64,000 nucleotides of DNA, from NCBI GenBank assembly GCA_017607445.1, contig JAEVHH010000002.1, positions 1-64,000 of the forward strand, read 5' to 3'. Source of the stretch: Histoplasma ohiense (taxonomy: Eukaryota; Ascomycota; Eurotiomycetes; Onygenales; Ajellomycetaceae). Positions 59,502 through 64,000 of the stretch are shown here, one piece after another; the stretch's first letter is position 1, and the number at the start of each line of letters is the position of its first letter. The notes under the pieces were generated by a model, which was not told the origin of the DNA, searched no databases, and worked only from the letters and a program-made list of their open reading frames with translations. Made by a program: the position numbers and the translations under genes.

Positions 59502-60996
59502 TCTTCATTTCAATCAATTTGAAAGCTCTTGAAATTGCAAATAATTCAGCATTAAAAACTTCTGACTCTTTTCCAATTTGCCAAGAATCAAGAATATAGT
59601 TTTTATCATTTTCTGAATATGCTATTCCAGCTCCAAGATTGCCTGTTTTCTCACATTTTGAGCCATCAGTGTATATAAGAATTGCTTTATTTTTCACTTG
59701 TTTCAAAAGCTTTAAATGTTCTTGAGTCTGATCTTCTTTTGAAAGTTGACTAATGTTTAAATCAACAAGATTATCAAGACTTTTCTTCCAAGGAGAGAGA
59801 TTTTCAATAGCTACTCTCTCTACATTTAAACTAGAGAAACAGTTCTTAATCATTGAGCAAATTCTAAATAACTGAGATGGTATCCTTCTTCTTTGTAAAG
59901 AACTTGAATTTTCAGATAAATCAGTCTCATTCCAATCAAGATAAAGTTCCCAATCTAATTCTAATCCATTTGACTCATTTGGAAAAGAACTTGAAACTCT
60001 CTTTCTAATAGAATGATGTGAATATAGCTTCATAATTCTGAGAGCATAATTCATACAGATTTTATCAAATCTCACTTGTGGTGGAGAAATAGAGGCTTCA
60101 ATTTCCATAGCTTTAATTGGAGTAGTTTTGAATACTCCTAGAATCTTTCTTAAAGCTGAGTTTTGAAGTTTTTGAAACCTTTCTATAAAGTGTTTTTGAC
60201 CTCTCCACCACACCTGAACTGCATAATCTGAAACAGAGGTCACACAGGCAATATATAATTGTCTCATTGCTTGAAATGTCAGACCTCTTTCAGTATTTGA
60301 AAGTCTCAATATACTGTTTAAAATTCTTTCAGCATTTGCAGTTTTTATTTGCACATGAGATTTAAAATTCAATTGAGAATCTAACCAGACACCAAGCCAT
60401 CTAACTGAGTTTTTAGGTTTAACTGAATGACTTAAAAGCTTAACTTCAGTATCTTTTTCTCTGAAATTTGGATAAAAATGAATTAATTCAGTTTTGTCCA
60501 TATCAAAAACAATGTTTTTTGATTTTGCTTTTTCAATCATTTCAGTTGCTGCTTGCTCAATCAAATTGCAGTTATTCACAATTGATTCTGAGCTTACAAC
60601 TAGGCCTAAATCATCCACATAGCTTGGAGTTCTCACCATAATTGCCATTTGTCTATCAATAAATAGAAACTTGATAAATATAGCAAACAAAATGGGTGAG
60701 ACTGGGGAACCCTGAGGAACTCCTATCTCAATATCTGTTATATCTTGTCTCATTCCATCAAAAAGCAACTGAATAGTTCTTTTTGACATGAAACAGATAA
60801 CCCATTTAATGAGAGACTTTGGCATTCTCAGTTCTATCAAAGTATTGATCATTTGAGAAAGTGAAACACAATCAAATGCACCTTTTATATCAATAAACAT
60901 TGCAGTTGTAACCATTTTTTCATTCTTTGCAAGTTGAATATCATGAACTACAGAGAGAACTGCATCAATTGCTGAGTTTTGCTTTCTACTTCCCAT
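59425..60996 (-). pseudogene. LINE ORF2, reverse transcriptase and RNase H N-part
   Basis: 523 codons. RT motifs: FIDIKGAFD at residues 34-42 (catalytic Asp), GVPQGSPVSP at 92-101 and YVDDLG at 126-131 with both catalytic Asp. Near residue 437 an RNase H domain starts (ILIYTDGSKCE), running to FSDSQAGLK at the end of the frame. The first residues (MGSRKQNSAIDAV) match an internal RT block, not a true start; the preceding frame carries the upstream part of the domain. Confidence 0.88.
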
Positions 60997-62039
60997 CGAT
61001 CATCATATAATAGATCAGTAGTAGCAGATAGAAAAGACAATCTAGTTGCAATTATCTTTTCCAGAATTTTTCCCAGGCAATTCAGCAGAGATATCACTCT
61101 ATAAGATTTAGGAATAGTTGGTTTTCTATTGGGTTTTGAAAGAATAACTCCAACAGCATGCCTCCAGCACTTAGGGTGATACCCATATTTCAAAAGATTT
61201 GAGAACAATTCAAAGAGCTCATCTTTTAGTACTGAATAAAGCTCTTGAATTATTAAATGATTTATAGTATCAGCTCCTGCTGCTGTGACCTTTGAAGATG
61301 AAAAAATAGCTGTCTTTAATTCATCTTCAGTTAAGTCAGGCCATTCCCATTTCTTATCATGTTCATATTCATTATCTTCTTGCAAAGAACAAATCTCAGT
61401 TGAATTATTTGATGATGGAAATAATATTCTCATAAAAGCTTGACATTTATCTTCAAATGAGCTAGCTATAATTTCCTCATTCTGGAAATTATAAGTTAAT
61501 GTTGGTAGCTTAGACATTGTTTTTGACTTAGTATACCTAAAAGCTTTGAAGATCTCTTTCCCCTGAGCATTTTCTAGAAAGTTATTCCAACAATCAGTCT
61601 TTGCCTTTTTAATTGTTGAGAAATAATCATTTCTAATATTCTTTAAATACTCAAATGAAACAAGATCTTCTTTCCAATCTTTTTTAACTCTAGCTAAATG
61701 TCTTCTTTTATTTGAAATCTCATCATTCCACCAAGGCTTAGAGAATTCAGAGACTCTTTTCAATGGAATATATTTCTTTATACTTGAAAGAATAATCTCA
61801 GTGATTAAACTTGCTCTGTCTTCAAGCATTTTATCTGTAAGATTTGTATCTGATTTCCAATAAAGAGTTTCTCTATTCTCTAATTTCAACTTTTCAATCA
61901 TTCTTTTCACTTCTGTCCACTGAGCTTTTTCAAAGTTGTATTGATTTGAATATAATGGGTTTTGAACTGTTTGATTACTATCCAATTCCATATCAACTTG
62001 AATTATCTCATGTCCAAGTGGCAGCACCATTTGTTTCAT
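60948..62039 (-). pseudogene. LINE ORF2, linker and N-terminal RT
   Basis: 363 codons linking endonuclease and RT. It contains KPWWNDEIS and, near the C-terminus, the first RT blocks (KVTAAGADTINHLIIQEL, PKSYRVISLLNCLGKILEKIIATRL). The frame runs out after residues LLYDDR, where a missing base breaks continuity with the next block. The start overlaps the endonuclease stop in an ATGA arrangement, preceded by AAAA. Confidence 0.86.
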
Positions 62040-62725
62040 TTTGAGTCAACATACCAATTAAAATGTTTATTCTCATATAGATTCTTAGAGAAAAAACATA
62101 GATCAATAATTGACTTCTGTCTCAAACCTGGCTTGTGAAAAGTGGGAATATCTTGCTCATTTATCAACTCTAGTTTGTTTAAAAGTGCCCATTCAACTAG
62201 GTTTTCAGCTCTAATTGATTGAGTTCTTTCTGAATTCCACCAAGAGTGATGAGCATTGAAATCCCCCATGATTATTGAGTTTTTTTCTGGTTTCAACTGC
62301 ATTAAACATCTATCAAATGTCCAAGTTCTATTGTTTTCTCTCAGTGATCTTTCATTGTAGATATTGATTAATTGAATATTTTCAAACTGTTTTTTCATAT
62401 CCACAATGTCACCAACAAGAATATCAGAGTCAGATATCAAATCATATCTCAGATTGAACTGAAATCTTGAATTCTTTCTAGCATAAATTGCCACTCTAAC
62501 TCTAATATCTGTTTTCTCTGGTAAAAAACAATAGTATGCTGGATGAGATACACTATACTCTTGATCAGCATCAAGTCTGGGTTCTTGAACAAGAATGAAG
62601 TCTGCCTTTTGCTCATAGCCAATTTGTAAACAGGAATAAAGACATGGATTTGTTCTGTCCACATTATTTTGAATAAATTTGATTTTTGTAGAGCTTTTAA
62701 CATTTTTTTGTTGTTTTTCTGACAT
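62036..62725 (-). pseudogene. LINE ORF2, apurinic-type endonuclease domain
   Basis: 229 codons from ATG 62725. APE endonuclease motifs: QEP at residues 47-49, GDFNAHH at 154-160 and IDL at 207-209, so the catalytic Glu, Asp, Asn and His are present. The enzyme nicks target DNA to prime reverse transcription. The frame stops at TGA that overlaps the next frame's ATG; a run of four A just before it suggests a lost A. Confidence 0.88.
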
Positions 62726-62752
62726 TACACAAATATTAAGAAGTGTTTCTCT

Positions 62753-62821
62753 TTATTCAGAGTCAGATAATAGACTGAATCTATTATTCACAACTTCAAC
62801 TGCTATCATATCCTGCATATG
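62753..62821 (-). pseudogene. Possible C-terminus of LINE ORF1
   Basis: The minus strand is open for about 22 codons up to TAA at 62753-62755, ending VEVVNNRFSLLSDSE. It lies 27 bp before the ORF2 start. Tad-like elements have a gag-like ORF1 at this place. The rest would lie beyond the inserted F1 element, outside the window. Confidence 0.35.
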
Positions 62822-63418
62822 TGTGACGGGTTAGCACCCGTTAGTAATTAACTTACGCAACCAACTCCCCTCCTGCACCCGCTCGTTCCTGGCCGTTGTG
62901 ACCTCGCGTAACCCTCGATGTTCTTCCGCTCCGTGCTCCGCGCTCGCGTAGTTTCTAACGATTCTTCCGCGTAGCTCTTAACGTTCTTCCGCTCCGTGCT
63001 CCGCGCTCGCGTAGTCTCTAACGATTCTTCCGCGTAGCTCCTTACGTTCCCCCGCTCTGTGTTCCGCGCTCGCGTAGTCTCTAACGATTCTTCCGCGTAG
63101 CTCCTTACGTTCTCCCGCTCTGTGCTCCGCGCTCGCGTAGTCTCTAACGATTCTTCCGCGTAGCCCTCAATGATTCCCCCGCCCCACGTTCCGCGCTCGC
63201 GTAACTTCTAACGATTCTTACGCGTACCCCTTAATGTTCTTCCGCTCCGCGCTCCACTGTGGAGCGGCTTCTGATATTCTTCCGCCCCGAACTTTCCCCT
63301 ATAAGAACCCCCTTCGTACGACCTTTTCTTCTGATTTCTTTTCTCTTTCTTTCCTTAATCAATTCGTAATCTGTAATTAGGATAGTACCAAATCGTTAAT
63401 CGAAGTACGCCCGTTACA
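62822..63418 (+). repeat. 5' LTR of the intact F1 element
   Basis: 597 bp. The ends TGTGACGGG and CCCGTTACA are inverted repeats with one mismatch. An internal array of five 63-bp units starts at 62939. A promoter is expected here, but no TATA box can be singled out. Confidence 0.92.
62939..63253 (+). repeat. Five 63-bp tandem units inside the F1 LTR
   Basis: Units begin CGCGCTCGCGTAG and contain CTAACGATTCTTCCGCGTAG, with small differences between units. Decayed copies of the same array are visible in all F1 LTRs and explain their length variation. Confidence 0.9.
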
Positions 63419-63766
63419 TTACGAATTGATTCTTCTGCGTTTAAGGCCCGAGTGCCTCGTTATTAGTTCTTACGCCCGAGTGCGTCGTTACCAGTTCTTA
63501 CGCCCGAGTGCGTCGTTTACAGGCCCGAGTGCCTAGTCGTTACAAGAGATCCCTCGTGGGCCCGAGTGCCCTTATCGTTAGTTATATAGGCCGTCGTGCC
63601 TAAGCGTCCGAAACACAATCGACCGTGTTCTACGAGGCCCGAGTGCCTACGAACCGTAACGCTGCGAATAGCGTTCACGAAGAAGCTTGACCAAGCTTAG
63701 CGCCGCAACACTGCGAATAGTGCCTGCGAGAGGACCGAGTATTCCTTTTCTTTTTTTTATTATTAT
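63419..63766 (+). other. F1 leader with six GCCCGAGTGC repeats
   Basis: This is the 348 bp between LTR and gag. The decamer GCCCGAGTGC occurs at 63446, 63474, 63502, 63523, 63560 and 63637. The sequence after the LTR (TTACGAATTGATTC) does not start with TGG, so an ordinary tRNA-primed binding site is not obvious. Confidence 0.75.
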
Positions 63767-64000
63767 ATGTCCTTAGATATCGAAATGAACTACGAGCAAT
63801 CCTACGAACACCCGCCGCACCCGAACGCGGCGGACGATAACTTAGACCTACGAAGCATCCTCCAGCAGCAGGCGCTACAGATGGCCGAATTGCAACGACG
63901 ACTTGCTGAAATGAGCACTCCCGCGTTCACCGTTCCTCCTACGCCCGCGCCTCACGAAAAGCCCCCAAGAGAGAAGCTCCCAATCCTCGACAAATACGAG
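63767..64000 (+). CDS. Gag of the intact F1 element, partial
   Basis: Open from ATG 63767 to the window end, 78 codons. The N-terminus is rich in Pro, Asp and Gln (EHPPHPNAADDNL, LQQQALQMAELQRRLAEM), probably a short coiled coil followed by a Pro-rich linker. The decayed copies at 7959 and 34943 align from this start, and both have lost the ATG. No capsid or knuckle region is reached before the window ends. Gag forms the virus-like particle that packages the element RNA. Confidence 0.85.
   Translation, partial: MSLDIEMNYEQSYEHPPHPNAADDNLDLRSILQQQALQMAELQRRLAEMSTPAFTVPPTPAPHEKPPREKLPILDKYE

Larger units (their letters stand above)
58373..62821 (-). mobile_element. Tad-like LINE inserted into the chromodomain gypsy pol
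   Basis: A 4.4-kb non-LTR element on the minus strand. The 3' end is at the left, with a tail of ATT/AAT repeats (58373-58391) and a 390-bp 3' region. It encodes APE endonuclease, reverse transcriptase, RNase H and a CCHC finger in that order, the Tad/I-type arrangement. No in-frame nonsense change is evident, but three single-base frameshifts split ORF2. The right end is cut by the F1 element at 62822; an ORF1 remnant may be present (62753-62821). Confidence 0.9.
62822..64000 (+). mobile_element. Intact F1 gypsy element, 5' end
   Basis: CpG-rich and without decay, in contrast to everything to its left. It comprises an LTR (62822-63418), leader (63419-63766) and the start of gag (63767 onward). 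It continues past the window. The base composition change at 62822 is abrupt. The absence of CpG loss suggests recent insertion or escape from the mutation process. Confidence 0.93.

Noticed and set aside
1..64000. tRNA and rRNA genes
   Set aside because: None was recognised by eye on either strand; a covariance-model scan was not possible.

Overview
The window starts at a chromosome end. Bases 1-126 are 21 perfect copies of the hexamer CCTAAC (TTAGGG-type telomere), followed by about 61 kb of decayed subtelomeric and mobile DNA. Several things point to a filamentous fungus: a telomere-linked RecQ helicase with a C2H2 N-terminus, chromodomain-type Ty3/gypsy elements, a Tad-like LINE, a Myb/SANT-like transposon protein and very short introns (47 and 57 nt, GTAAGT...CTAAT...TAG). 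I cannot name the species. Nearly all of the DNA lacks CpG. Where an intact copy can be compared with a decayed one (the LTR element at 62822-64000 against 34943-35924), almost every CpG has become TpG or CpA, with a minority of other C-to-T changes. That pattern fits CpG-directed repeat-induced mutation or methylation-deamination (MIP/RIP-like), not the classical CpA-directed RIP of Neurospora.

Layout from the telomere inward: a G-free degenerate hexamer tract (127-2659); a full-length decayed gypsy element, family F1 (2776-8801, minus); AT-rich DNA with a solo LTR (8802-11879); a 2.4-kb 18-bp minisatellite (11880-14235); an SNF2-type ATPase pseudogene (14999-20254, minus); a UPF1/SF1-type helicase pseudogene (21667-25086, minus); two further 18-bp-period arrays and a LINE RNase H fragment (26130-27480); a RecQ-type telomere-linked helicase pseudogene (27720-32375, minus) and its truncated duplicate (35925-39047, minus), separated by an F1 fragment and a minisatellite; a mosaic of F1, helicase and minisatellite pieces (39155-42569); a second gypsy gag-protease fragment (42570-44063); hAT-like inverted-repeat elements (44123-47732); a Harbinger-like fragment with a Myb/SANT gene (47733-48792); two or three copies of a chromodomain gypsy element (48793-58372) with a DUF6589-like pseudogene between them; a Tad-like LINE (58373-62821); and the 5' end of an intact, CpG-rich F1 element (62822-64000).

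No intact cellular gene is visible. The decayed helicase genes all point toward the telomere. The UPF1-like and RecQ-like genes keep a single frame over their whole length, so they were inactivated by transitions, not indels.

The best candidate for something undescribed is in the chromodomain gypsy element. Between the end of pol and the 3' LTR, on the opposite strand, lies a three-exon, 345-codon, cysteine-rich gene. Its exon and intron lengths are identical in two copies (exons 186/495/357 nt, introns 47/57 nt). It ends tail-to-tail 43 bp from the pol stop and has no homologue I recognise.
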